Shown: in pieces, positions 25,855 to 34,449 of the stretch
Numbering within the stretch: position 1 is the first letter of the stretch
Layout: the number at the start of each line of letters is the position of its first letter
Assembly: GCF_017743935.1 (NCBI RefSeq)
Contig: NZ_JAGHRE010000021.1
Coordinates: 1 to 40,921, forward strand
Reading direction: 5' to 3'
DNA length: 40,921 nucleotides
Source: Tropicibacter sp. R16_0
Lineage (GTDB): Bacteria; Pseudomonadota; Alphaproteobacteria; Rhodobacterales; Rhodobacteraceae
Notes under the pieces: model-generated
What the model saw: the letters and a program-made list of their open reading frames with translations, nothing else
Told to the model about the DNA's origin: nothing
Database searches by the model: none
Made by a program: the position numbers and the translations under genes

Positions 25855-27735
25855 ATGACGTATTTGATTGAATGGAGCCCCGATCTTGGCCCCAATGGAA
25901 CATATACGCTGACCAGCCCCGAGGGGCCGGATATCGAACTGACGATGACGTCGGATTCGCGTGTGAGATACACAAGCAATTATGGCCAGGTGATTGGTGT
26001 CGCATACGGTGTGACCGAACCGGAAAAAGCGGCATTTTCCTTCGACAATCCTGTGCGCAACGTCTCCTTTGAAATTTATGATGTGGATGCTGGCAGCTGG
26101 AGCGACCAGGTTTCGGTCTTTGCCTTTGATGCGGCGGGCGACCCTGTGCCTGTTCAGGTATCGAACTTGGATACTCATCATAAAACGGATGGCGCAGGCA
26201 CCGTATGGGGCACGGCGGCCGGGCAGGCTCCAGGTGGTCCGGGAGTGCCGGAAAATGTGACGTTCACGATTTCAGACATCGCGTCGCGGTTCGAGGTGAT
26301 CTTTGACGACGGTCCTTTGAGGTCGAGCACCGGGCATATGGAAATCGGGCCGGTCCGGTTCGAGCTTGGTGTCGACCCGGTGGTGGCAGATGGCACCACC
26401 GGCAACGACAGCTTGCAGGGCGATGATGGCAATGACACCCTGCGCGGTCTTGAGGGGGAGGACACGCTGATCGGTCTGAATGGTCGGGACCTGCTGGATG
26501 GCGGTTCGGGTGTGGACCGGATGGAAGGCGGCGCAGGGGATGACCGGTATATTGTCGACAACGCGGCCGATTTGATTGTGGAGCTGCTGGGCGGCGGCGC
26601 GCGGGATCTGGCCGAAGCCTCGGTCGATTATACGCTGCCTGATCATGTGGAGCGTCTGCTGCTGAGCGGGACCGGCGATTTGAATGGGACCGGCAATGCA
26701 GGCCACAACATCCTGATCGGCAACGCAGGCGACAACCACCTGCAGGGGCTGGCGGGCGATGACTGGCTCGACGCAGGCCCGGGTGGCAATGACACGCTCG
26801 ATGGCGGCGCGGGCACCGATATGGCGAGCTTTTGGCAACTGCCGCCTGCCGCGCAGGTGTGGCAGACGACACTGGATCTGGATCTGGTCACGGGAATGGC
26901 GGCGGCGCAGGCGGACAGTTTCGAGCTGATCGGCATCGAGAATGTGACCGGCACCGGCGGGCGGGATATCCTGCGCGGTGATGGCGGCGACAATCTGCTG
27001 CGCGGCCTGAGCGGCAATGACTGGCTGCAGGGGCGCGGCGGCAACGATACGCTGGATGGCGGCAACGGGATCGACCTTGCGTCTTATGCGAATGCCTCGG
27101 CCAGGCTGGTGGCGGATCTGGGTGCGGGCGTGGTGCGCTCGGGCACGGATGAGGATCAGCTGATCTCGATCGAGGGGCTGCGGGCGTCGCGGTTTTCTGA
27201 TGTGATTACAACGGGGAACGGGCCCACATATGTCTCTGCCAAAGAGGGGCACGACTGGATCGTGGCGGGCTATGGCGTGGATGTGATCGATGGCGGCAGG
27301 CATATCGACACGGTGTCCTATGCCGGGGCGAACCTTGGCATCAGCGCCTCGCTCAAGAACGGGCGTGGCTGGACCGGGGCAGCGACGGGCGACCGCTATG
27401 CAGGCGTCGAGAACCTGACCGGCACCGGCTATGGCGATGCGCTGTCGGGGGATGATGGGCGCAATTATCTGCGCGGCTTGGACGGGAATGATGCCCTGTT
27501 TGGCTATGGTGGCCATGACGTGCTGATCGGCGGCACCGGGAATGACATGCTCTTTGGTGGCAACGGCACGGACCGGGCGGTGTTTGCAGGCGATCTGGCG
27601 GATTACACCATCACCCGGACCTCGGCGCGCGAGATCACCGTGGTGGGGGCGGATGGCACCGACCAGCTGGATTCGGTGGAATATCTGCAGTTCGATGACA
27701 CCACCACACGCATCTGGGATCTGGAGATCGTCTGA
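25855..27735 (+). CDS. RTX-family secreted protein, 626 aa
   Basis: ATG 25855 is preceded by GGAG 7 bases upstream. Residues 1-175 form a non-repeat domain of unknown function rich in beta-strand-like sequence (MTYLIEWSPDLGPNGTYTLTSPEGP; NPVRNVSFEIYDVDAGSWSDQVSVFAFDAAGDPV; VTFTISDIASRFEVIFDDGP). The FEIYDVD...VSVFAFDAAG pattern resembles beta-sandwich domains found in adhesins and PEP-CTERM-type proteins. RTX nonapeptides follow (GNDSLQGDDGNDTLRGLEGEDTL). The C-terminus has a single YDW-like module (GHDWIVAGYGVDVIDGG) and ends ADYTITRTSAREITVVGADG and EYLQFDDTTTRIW, matching the neighbouring RTX proteins. There is no signal peptide, so type I export is probable. It is convergent with the beta-barrel gene 21 bases downstream. 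Confidence 0.87.
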   Translation: MTYLIEWSPDLGPNGTYTLTSPEGPDIELTMTSDSRVRYTSNYGQVIGVAYGVTEPEKAAFSFDNPVRNVSFEIYDVDAGSWSDQVSVFAFDAAGDPVPVQVSNLDTHHKTDGAGTVWGTAAGQAPGGPGVPENVTFTISDIASRFEVIFDDGPLRSSTGHMEIGPVRFELGVDPVVADGTTGNDSLQGDDGNDTLRGLEGEDTLIGLNGRDLLDGGSGVDRMEGGAGDDRYIVDNAADLIVELLGGGARDLAEASVDYTLPDHVERLLLSGTGDLNGTGNAGHNILIGNAGDNHLQGLAGDDWLDAGPGGNDTLDGGAGTDMASFWQLPPAAQVWQTTLDLDLVTGMAAAQADSFELIGIENVTGTGGRDILRGDGGDNLLRGLSGNDWLQGRGGNDTLDGGNGIDLASYANASARLVADLGAGVVRSGTDEDQLISIEGLRASRFSDVITTGNGPTYVSAKEGHDWIVAGYGVDVIDGGRHIDTVSYAGANLGISASLKNGRGWTGAATGDRYAGVENLTGTGYGDALSGDDGRNYLRGLDGNDALFGYGGHDVLIGGTGNDMLFGGNGTDRAVFAGDLADYTITRTSAREITVVGADGTDQLDSVEYLQFDDTTTRIWDLEIV

Positions 27736-27756
27736 CGCGGCGGCCTGGAGCGCGCT

Positions 27757-28509
27757 TCAAAATTGCAGGACCAGGCCAAGCTGATAGGCAAACCGATCCT
27801 TGTCATAGCCCCGCACCCGCGCATCCAGCAGCAATGTCCCCCGGTGCTGGTCCGCATAGGGCAGCGGCAAGGGTTGTTGCAGGCCAAGAGACAGATAGGG
27901 ATCCCGGTGGGTGCTGCTGTTTCGGACCCGCAACAGAGCCGAATTCAGCTGGGTTTTGGTATGCGCCAAGCGCACGCCTCCGGCGATCCGCAGCCGGGGC
28001 GTATAGCGCCATCTGGCGACCACATTCCAGGTCAGGGCTGTTTCCAGATCCAGGATATTCGATGCAAACTTGACCTGGATCGGGTCGGTGAGGACACCGG
28101 CGCCGCGGGGCAGGGCATATTTGCTGTGGGTCCGGCCTGCGGTGGCCGAGAGCTCTGCCGCCACATGCCGGGTCTTCCAGAATTCATACCCCAGCCTGAA
28201 GGCCAGGGTGCGGCTGGTGCCCCGGTCGATCGGGGTTGACCCCGAGCGGTTGGTGAGCGTGTCGACACTGAGACCGCCGCCTGTGCTTCCCCCGGATCCG
28301 CTGCCGGACCCGAGCCCGCTTTGGCCGCCCAGAAAGGCAAACACCGCATCTTCAAGCGCCAGATCCACCCGCGAAGTGTCGCCCCGGTGCACCTCGAGCG
28401 CAAAAGACCAACCCTCTGCTGCGGTTGCAGAGCTCCCTGTGGAATACACGCCGACCCAGGCACAGATGAGCAGAAAACGGGATATTTCTCTTTGGATTGC
28501 ATTCCACAT
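27757..28509 (-). CDS. Small outer-membrane beta-barrel protein (putative)
   Basis: A 250-residue protein with an N-terminal signal peptide (hydrophobic FLLICAWVGVYSTG then SSATAAEGW, cleavage probably after TAA). The remainder alternates polar and hydrophobic residues in amphipathic strands (RTLAFRLGYEFW; HVAAELSATAG; VVARWRYTPRLRIAGGVRLAHTKTQL; GTLLLDARVRGYD). The final residues QLGLVLQF end in Phe, the usual signature for assembly by the Bam complex. A Gly/Ser-rich stretch at about 62-76 looks like a surface loop. I do not recognise a family. It lies alone on the minus strand inside the RTX cluster, and its start is only 45 bases from the divergent RTX gene. It is too small and lacks the architecture to be a TolC. 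A link to RTX surface retention is speculation. Confidence 0.72.
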   Translation of the reverse strand: MWNAIQREISRFLLICAWVGVYSTGSSATAAEGWSFALEVHRGDTSRVDLALEDAVFAFLGGQSGLGSGSGSGGSTGGGLSVDTLTNRSGSTPIDRGTSRTLAFRLGYEFWKTRHVAAELSATAGRTHSKYALPRGAGVLTDPIQVKFASNILDLETALTWNVVARWRYTPRLRIAGGVRLAHTKTQLNSALLRVRNSSTHRDPYLSLGLQQPLPLPYADQHRGTLLLDARVRGYDKDRFAYQLGLVLQF

Positions 28510-28554
28510 TTAGTAGTTATGGAAAAAAATATTTAACAATGACAGGGATTCGTC

Positions 28555-31500
28555 GTGCCGAATATCAATATTTCGAGAACGTCTCAGCTTGATTCATTTG
28601 TTGCGTCTTTGGAACCGGGGGGATCCCGCGCAAACACCGTAGAAAACCTGTCGCTGGATTATGAAGCAGCGCTGCAAGAGGTGCCCGATTTTTCGGCGTT
28701 TTCCGTTACGCAATTGTCTGCGAGCCGGATCGAACTGACAACGACCGTGCCGCGCGGGACGTATAACCTGGTTCTGACGGGCAGTGGCCTGTCGCCGGTT
28801 GGCTCTTTGCAGGACCTGATCAACGCGATTGACACCGGCATTGCAACCGGAGCATTCAATTCGATCATTCTGAGCGGCCCGCGGCAGCCGGGTCAGACCC
28901 CGGCCGAGTTGCTGGCCTTTGCGGTGACCCCCACGGGATACACCCTGACCAGCGGTCAGCAGGTGCTGACTGTCACCGGTGGGTTGCCCAAGACCCTGCA
29001 GGCCCTGGCGGATGCCACTGAGGCCTTTGATCTGCTGGCGCGGCTGGATAGCCTGACCCCGGCCGAGGAAACCCAGCTGAACAATCTTCTGGATGATCTG
29101 TCGCTGACCGGCGTTGCGTTCAGCAACGAGGGGAGCGAGTGGTTCAACTTTGCGGTTTCGACCACCGCGATTTCCCTGACCATCGACGGGCATGTTCTGC
29201 AGCTGACCGGAACCTTCCCCACCGGGGACTTTGCCGCGCTGCTCGGCGCCGCCCAAGAGGCGATCCGCCTTGATGGAACACCGGCAGGCCTGACCAATCT
29301 GACGCAGATCCCGGGGCTCAGCCTGACCGGGGTGACGATCACCGACCCGGACGGCGCGGTGATCGGTTCGGCCACGGGGGATCTGAACACCCCGACCACC
29401 TCCACCACATCGGTGACATATGACGGGGTGCTGATCGAACAGAACGGTGTCGCCCTGAAACAGGAGCATGTTGGGGGCAATGGCAACGACGTGCTGTCCC
29501 ATGACAGCGGTGCTGAGCCGCCGACCTCGTCGCTGCTGATCGGGAACGGTGGCAACGACACGCTGAACGGCAGTGACGGCGATGATCTGCTGTATGGCGG
29601 GGACGGCGACGACGAGCTCAACGGCGGGGCCGGCAATGATTTCCTGGATCCCGGCAACAACGCGCGTGGCTGGGACCGTGTCCAGGCCGGGACGGGCAAC
29701 GACACTGTTGATTTCGGCTCGATGACCTCGGGGCAGGGCTATGCCGATCTGTTCCATGACGATCTGAATGCCGGGATCGTGGCCACCCTGAACGGAGCGG
29801 CCAACAGCCTGAGCATCAACAAGGGCGCCAATGGCACCACAACCGTCCAGAGCGTGCAGAACCCGCTCACGGGCGATGGTCTTGGGCTCAACGGCACCGA
29901 TCATAGCGACACGTTCAATGTGACCCTGCAATCAGGAGCCTTCGCCTGGACGCAGATCGACGGTCGTGACGGTGTGGACAGCTACAATCTGAACTATGGC
30001 GGCGGCACCATCCGGATCAACTTCCGGGGCACCGAGGGGGCCGTGGTCAACACCGCCACCGGGACCGTGGCCAATGACGGCTATGGCAATGCCGAAACCT
30101 TTAGCGTGAGCGGGGATGCAGGCCGCATGTTCGGCCTTGAGGTGCGCACCGGCATGCACAATGACTCGGTCATCGGCAGCAGTGCGCATGAGCGGTTCAT
30201 CCTGCAGGCGGGCAATGACACGCTGGATGCGGGCGGCGGCACCGATGCGCTGCGCTATGACCGGTCGGGTGTCGAATCCGTGACGCTGAATGCCACGACG
30301 GGCATCGCCACGGGGGTCTGGCGGGGAGAGGCCTTTACCCACAACTTCTCGAACGTTGAACAGTTCCGCGGCTCTCGGGCCGGCAATGACGAGATGACCG
30401 GCAGCGCCGGCAACGATCTGCTGCAAACCTATGCGGGCAATGACACGCTGATTGGTGAGGGGGGCAATGACACCCTGATCGGTGGGGTTGGCAACGACAG
30501 CCTGCTGGGTGGGGCCGGGACCGACCGGGCCGTCATCAATGCGTCGGTGAATTCCATCACGGTCACCAATGGCGGGGCCGGGGTTGCGGTGACCTCGGGC
30601 GACGGGGTCGACACGATCGGCAACGATGTCGAAGAGATCCAGTTCCTGGATGGCGTCCGGTCTTTTGCGCAGCTGCAGGCTCTGGCAGGCGGCGGCAGCA
30701 CGACGCCGACCAATGGCGATGACGTCCTGACGGCCCTGGCCGGGGGCGACACGCTGAACGGTCTGGGCGGCAACGACACCCTGATCGGCAGCGCCAATGC
30801 TGACCGGCTGGATGGCGGCGCGGGCAACGACAGCATCGTCGGAGGGGGTGTCAGCATCGGAGACGACACTCTGGTCGGCTCCAGCGGGAATGATACCTAT
30901 GATCTGAGCGATCGTGGGTTCTATGTGTTCGAATACGACAACCTGTCGGGACCGATCACGGTGGATCTGAACCAGCCCACCAGCCTGGCGCGCGTCAACA
31001 AGGGCACGGATGGCATCGACACCCTGACCGGGGTTTTCCCAACGCTGGACAACACGGTGCCAGGAACGTTCGGGGGCATCTGGTTCACCGGGACGAATGG
31101 CAACGATACATTCAACGTCAACGGCGGCGCCACCTCATGGGTTGGCCTGCTGGGCCTGGATGGGGTGGACAGCTATACCATCAACGGCGGCGGCACCGTT
31201 CGCATGTCGTTCCGCTCGGGCAACCCGACGCAGGGGGCGACGGTCGACCTGAATTCGGGGGTCATTGCCAATGATGGCTTCGGGAATGCCGAGCTGATCA
31301 CCTTCAACGGTGCAGTTTCGCGCTTTTCGCTGGATGGGACGCACAACAACGACAGCATCACCGGGTCATCCAGAGGCCCGGAAGAGTTCATTCTGAACGG
31401 TGGCAATGACACCCTGGATGGCGGCGGTGGCATCGACCGGCTGCGCTATGACCGCACCGGTGCCGAGCAGGTGAACGCCAACCTGGACACCGGGCTGGCC

Positions 31501-33048
31501 ACCGGGACCTGGGATGGTGCGACCTTCAATCACCAGATCAGCAACATCGAAGAGATCCGGGGCACCCGGACCGGGAATGATGTTCTGACCGGCAACAACC
31601 TTGGCAACTCGCTGTGGGGTCAGGGCGGGAATGATCAGCTCAACGGTGGCGGCGGTGACGACACGCTATACGGTGAATCGGGCAATGACACGATCATGGG
31701 CGGCACCGGTACGGATACCGCCGTGTTCTACACCGACAGCTCTTTCATTACGGTCAGCCATGTCGCGGGTGGATTGCAGATCGTGTCGGGCGATGGCACC
31801 GATGTGATCGGCACCGATGTCGAAAACTTCCAGTTCTTCGATCAGACCATGAGCTATGGTCAGGTGGCGGCACTGGCAGCGGTGGCCCCGATCAACGGCA
31901 CCGAGGCAACCGAGACATTGACTGGCACCGCTGCGGGCGAGCTGATCAATGGTTTGGGCGGCTATGATTGGATCATTCCTGGCCGTGGCAATGACACCGT
32001 CGATGGTGGCGTGGGGCGGGACATGGTGTCTTATTCCGACGCGCCGGAAGTGGCCGGGCGGGGGACGAACTTCATGCTCGACCTCGATCTGGGCGCGGGC
32101 ACGGCCGAGCTCTTTGGTGGCGAGACCGACCAGCTGATCAGCATCGAACGGGCCACCGGCTCGATCTTTGCCGACGTCATGCGCGGCAGCGATGGCAACG
32201 ACGAGATGCGCGGTCTGGGCGATTACGACTGGTTCATCGCGACCGCCGGCAACGACACGCTGGACGGCGGCAACGGGCAGGACATGATCACCTTCCTCGA
32301 GGCAGCCTCCTCGGGCGCTGCGGTGGTCGAGACGGTGTTTTCCGCCACTGGCGCACCGCCGAGCGGGGCGGCCGTGGGGGGCGTGACGCTCAACCTGAGC
32401 GATCCTTCGCAGAGCACCGGACTGGCCTCGGGGCTGACGCTGACCTCGGTCGAGCGGGTCACTGGATCGTCGCATCAGGACGTGTTTTACGGGGATGCGC
32501 AGCAGAACGACTTCCGCGGGTTGGGGGGGTATGACTGGTTTGTCGGTTCAACCGGAGGGCGAGAGCGCTACTTCGGCGGCGACGGCTTGGACACGGTGAC
32601 CTACTTCCAGTCGACCAGCGGCGTGTCGGCCTCCTTGCGCAACGGCGCGGGGCTGTTTGGCGGTCAGGAGACGGGCTATGGCTCGGCCGGCGACGCGGTG
32701 CGGGATTTGTATTTCGAGATCGAGAACCTGGTCGGCACCAACTTTGACGACAGCCTGACGGGCAACAACGAGCGCAACCAGCTGTCGGGCCTGGACGGGG
32801 ACGATTTCCTGTTCGGCTACGGTGGGATCGACTACCTGAAAGGCGGCGCGGGCAACGACACGCTGAACGGCGGCGCCGGGTCGGACTTTGCGGTGTTTGA
32901 CGGCAACCGGGCGGATTACACGATCACGCGCACGTCGGCCACGGATGTGACGGTGACGGGCGCGGATGGCACCGACAGCCTGATCTCGGTCGAGTATTTC
33001 CAGTTCGACGACGAGACCGCCAACATCTGGCAATTCTCGATCGCCTAA
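28555..33048 (+). CDS. RTX-family secreted protein, 1,497 aa
   Basis: The start is a GTG at 28555 with AGGGA about 7 bases upstream; the nearby ATG at 28539 is out of frame. Residues 1-305 are not recognised but contain three divergent repeats (about 48-95, 122-162, 198-240), each with a pattern like FAVTPTGYTLTSGQQVLTVTG followed by a helix such as LQALADATEAF. From about 307 RTX nonapeptides begin. A module of about 397 residues occurs twice (compare RYDRSGVESVTLNATTG near 30256 with RYDRTGAEQVNANLDTG near 31447). The last 340 or so residues are almost identical to those of the giant RTX protein, including the presumed secretion signal. No N-terminal signal peptide is seen. An adhesin or matrix protein is a reasonable guess; catalytic residues were not recognised. 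Confidence 0.87.
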   Translation: MPNINISRTSQLDSFVASLEPGGSRANTVENLSLDYEAALQEVPDFSAFSVTQLSASRIELTTTVPRGTYNLVLTGSGLSPVGSLQDLINAIDTGIATGAFNSIILSGPRQPGQTPAELLAFAVTPTGYTLTSGQQVLTVTGGLPKTLQALADATEAFDLLARLDSLTPAEETQLNNLLDDLSLTGVAFSNEGSEWFNFAVSTTAISLTIDGHVLQLTGTFPTGDFAALLGAAQEAIRLDGTPAGLTNLTQIPGLSLTGVTITDPDGAVIGSATGDLNTPTTSTTSVTYDGVLIEQNGVALKQEHVGGNGNDVLSHDSGAEPPTSSLLIGNGGNDTLNGSDGDDLLYGGDGDDELNGGAGNDFLDPGNNARGWDRVQAGTGNDTVDFGSMTSGQGYADLFHDDLNAGIVATLNGAANSLSINKGANGTTTVQSVQNPLTGDGLGLNGTDHSDTFNVTLQSGAFAWTQIDGRDGVDSYNLNYGGGTIRINFRGTEGAVVNTATGTVANDGYGNAETFSVSGDAGRMFGLEVRTGMHNDSVIGSSAHERFILQAGNDTLDAGGGTDALRYDRSGVESVTLNATTGIATGVWRGEAFTHNFSNVEQFRGSRAGNDEMTGSAGNDLLQTYAGNDTLIGEGGNDTLIGGVGNDSLLGGAGTDRAVINASVNSITVTNGGAGVAVTSGDGVDTIGNDVEEIQFLDGVRSFAQLQALAGGGSTTPTNGDDVLTALAGGDTLNGLGGNDTLIGSANADRLDGGAGNDSIVGGGVSIGDDTLVGSSGNDTYDLSDRGFYVFEYDNLSGPITVDLNQPTSLARVNKGTDGIDTLTGVFPTLDNTVPGTFGGIWFTGTNGNDTFNVNGGATSWVGLLGLDGVDSYTINGGGTVRMSFRSGNPTQGATVDLNSGVIANDGFGNAELITFNGAVSRFSLDGTHNNDSITGSSRGPEEFILNGGNDTLDGGGGIDRLRYDRTGAEQVNANLDTGLATGTWDGATFNHQISNIEEIRGTRTGNDVLTGNNLGNSLWGQGGNDQLNGGGGDDTLYGESGNDTIMGGTGTDTAVFYTDSSFITVSHVAGGLQIVSGDGTDVIGTDVENFQFFDQTMSYGQVAALAAVAPINGTEATETLTGTAAGELINGLGGYDWIIPGRGNDTVDGGVGRDMVSYSDAPEVAGRGTNFMLDLDLGAGTAELFGGETDQLISIERATGSIFADVMRGSDGNDEMRGLGDYDWFIATAGNDTLDGGNGQDMITFLEAASSGAAVVETVFSATGAPPSGAAVGGVTLNLSDPSQSTGLASGLTLTSVERVTGSSHQDVFYGDAQQNDFRGLGGYDWFVGSTGGRERYFGGDGLDTVTYFQSTSGVSASLRNGAGLFGGQETGYGSAGDAVRDLYFEIENLVGTNFDDSLTGNNERNQLSGLDGDDFLFGYGGIDYLKGGAGNDTLNGGAGSDFAVFDGNRADYTITRTSATDVTVTGADGTDSLISVEYFQFDDETANIWQFSIA

Positions 33049-33113
33049 GGCGGCAATCGCGCCAGCCGAAAAACAAAACCCCCGGCCCGCGTCAAACGGG
33101 CCGGGGGTTTTTT
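32020..33113 (+). repeat. 1.1-kb near-identical segment, copy 2
   Basis: Second copy of the segment at 24597-25690: the 3' end of the 1,497-residue RTX gene plus its terminator, in direct orientation. Confidence 0.93.
33076..33113 (+). terminator. Terminator after the 1,497-residue RTX gene
   Basis: A perfect 12-bp stem (33076-33087 with 33099-33110) followed by a T run. It lies between convergent RTX and HlyD-type genes and could act on both strands. Confidence 0.88.
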
Positions 33114-33135
33114 CTAAGGGGCCGAGATCTGCCCT

Positions 33136-34449
33136 TTATCCGCGCATGGCCCTGCTGAAATAGTCCGTGAAGGGTTTGGTCAGATAGCTCAGCGGCGTGC
33201 GCTCATCGGTCTTGATAAAGACCTCGACCGGCATGCCGGGCAGCAGGGTGTTGTCCCCGAGTTTGATCATCTCGCTCTCTTTGGGCAGGACTTCGACCCG
33301 ATAATAGGGTTGGCCCGTGACATCATCGGGCAGGGCATCAGCAGACACTTCCATCACATTGCCGAAAAGCTCGGGCGTGGTGCGTTGCTCGAAGGCCGAG
33401 AACCGCAGGCCGGCGGGTTGGCCGCGATAGACCTGGTCGATGTGGATGGGATCGACGCGGCCTGCAATGATCAGGGGCTGGTCCTGGGGAATGACGTACA
33501 TGAGCGGTGCGCCGGGCTGCACCACGGCGCGTTCTGCAAAAACCTGGCTGTCGTAGATCACACCGTTGACGGAGCTCTTGACGCTCAGGCGGCCCAACCG
33601 CTCCGTGAGCGCCAGTTTTCGTTCGGTCAGCTCGATGGTCTGGAACTGCTGATCCCGCAAGGTGGCGATGGCCTCTTCCCGACGTGCGGTTTTCAGGCGC
33701 AGGATTTCGATCTTGCTGGTTGCGATCTGTCCCTTGGTCTGGGCGACAGCCGAGATCAATTCCCCGATCCGCCCTGCAAGGCTGGCCTGCTCACGTTGCA
33801 ACGCCGAGACGCGGCTGTTCTGGGTCAGGCCCTTGGACAGCAACGTGTTCTGATCTTCAAGCTCACCTTCGATCAATTGCAACTGCGTGCGCAGCGCAGT
33901 GAGCTGTGCATTGATCCCGGTGATGGAGGCCTCGTATTGCTGAATCCGTTTGGTCAGCTGTTCGATCTGTTGTTCGGTCGTACGCAGCCGGGCCTCGAAC
34001 AGGTTTCTTTGTCCATCCAGCTGATCTGCAACCTTGGGATCGGTTTGAGCCGCTTCAATCAGCCAGGGAGCAAAGGTTATCTCGGAACTCTCATCCCGCT
34101 CCGCTGCCATGCGCGCCCTGCGGGCCGCCAGTTCTGTCAGTTGCTCTTCGACCACCGACATCTCAAGCTGCAGCAGGGTGTCATCAAATTTCAGGACAAC
34201 GTCACCGGCCTGAACCTCCTGGCCGTCCTTGGCCAGGATTTCGCCAACGATCCCCCCTTCGGGGTGCTGAATGACCTGACGATTTGTTTCCACCTCGACG
34301 ATGCCGGTTGCAACCACCGCACCGGCCAGGCGCGTCATGGTGGCCCAGGCCCCCAGACCGCCGACCAGAAGGACGAGGGCCGTCATCCCAACGATCATCG
34401 GCATGGTCGAGCTTCGGTATCCGGGGCGTTGCGTTTTGGTCTTGGTCAT
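33136..34449 (-). CDS. Type I secretion membrane fusion protein (HlyD/PrtE family)
   Basis: A 437-residue periplasmic adaptor. ATG 34449 (MTKTKTQRPGYRSS) overlaps the stop of the ABC gene as ATGA; an upstream in-frame extension is not supported. One transmembrane helix is at about 17-38 (PMIVGMTALVLLVGGLGAWAT). The lipoyl/hairpin start is at VVATGIVEVETNRQVIQHPEGGIVGEILAKDGQEVQAGD, a long coiled coil spans about 110-290, and the second lipoyl half and beta-barrel follow (LSVKSSVNGVIYD; PLMYVIPQDQPLIIAGRVDPIHIDQVYRGQPAGLRFSAF). PGMPVEVFIKTDERTPLSYLTKPF is the family C-terminus. With the ABC ATPase it should export the neighbouring RTX proteins. The outer-membrane TolC partner is not in the window. 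Confidence 0.93.
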   Translation of the reverse strand: MTKTKTQRPGYRSSTMPMIVGMTALVLLVGGLGAWATMTRLAGAVVATGIVEVETNRQVIQHPEGGIVGEILAKDGQEVQAGDVVLKFDDTLLQLEMSVVEEQLTELAARRARMAAERDESSEITFAPWLIEAAQTDPKVADQLDGQRNLFEARLRTTEQQIEQLTKRIQQYEASITGINAQLTALRTQLQLIEGELEDQNTLLSKGLTQNSRVSALQREQASLAGRIGELISAVAQTKGQIATSKIEILRLKTARREEAIATLRDQQFQTIELTERKLALTERLGRLSVKSSVNGVIYDSQVFAERAVVQPGAPLMYVIPQDQPLIIAGRVDPIHIDQVYRGQPAGLRFSAFEQRTTPELFGNVMEVSADALPDDVTGQPYYRVEVLPKESEMIKLGDNTLLPGMPVEVFIKTDERTPLSYLTKPFTDYFSRAMRG

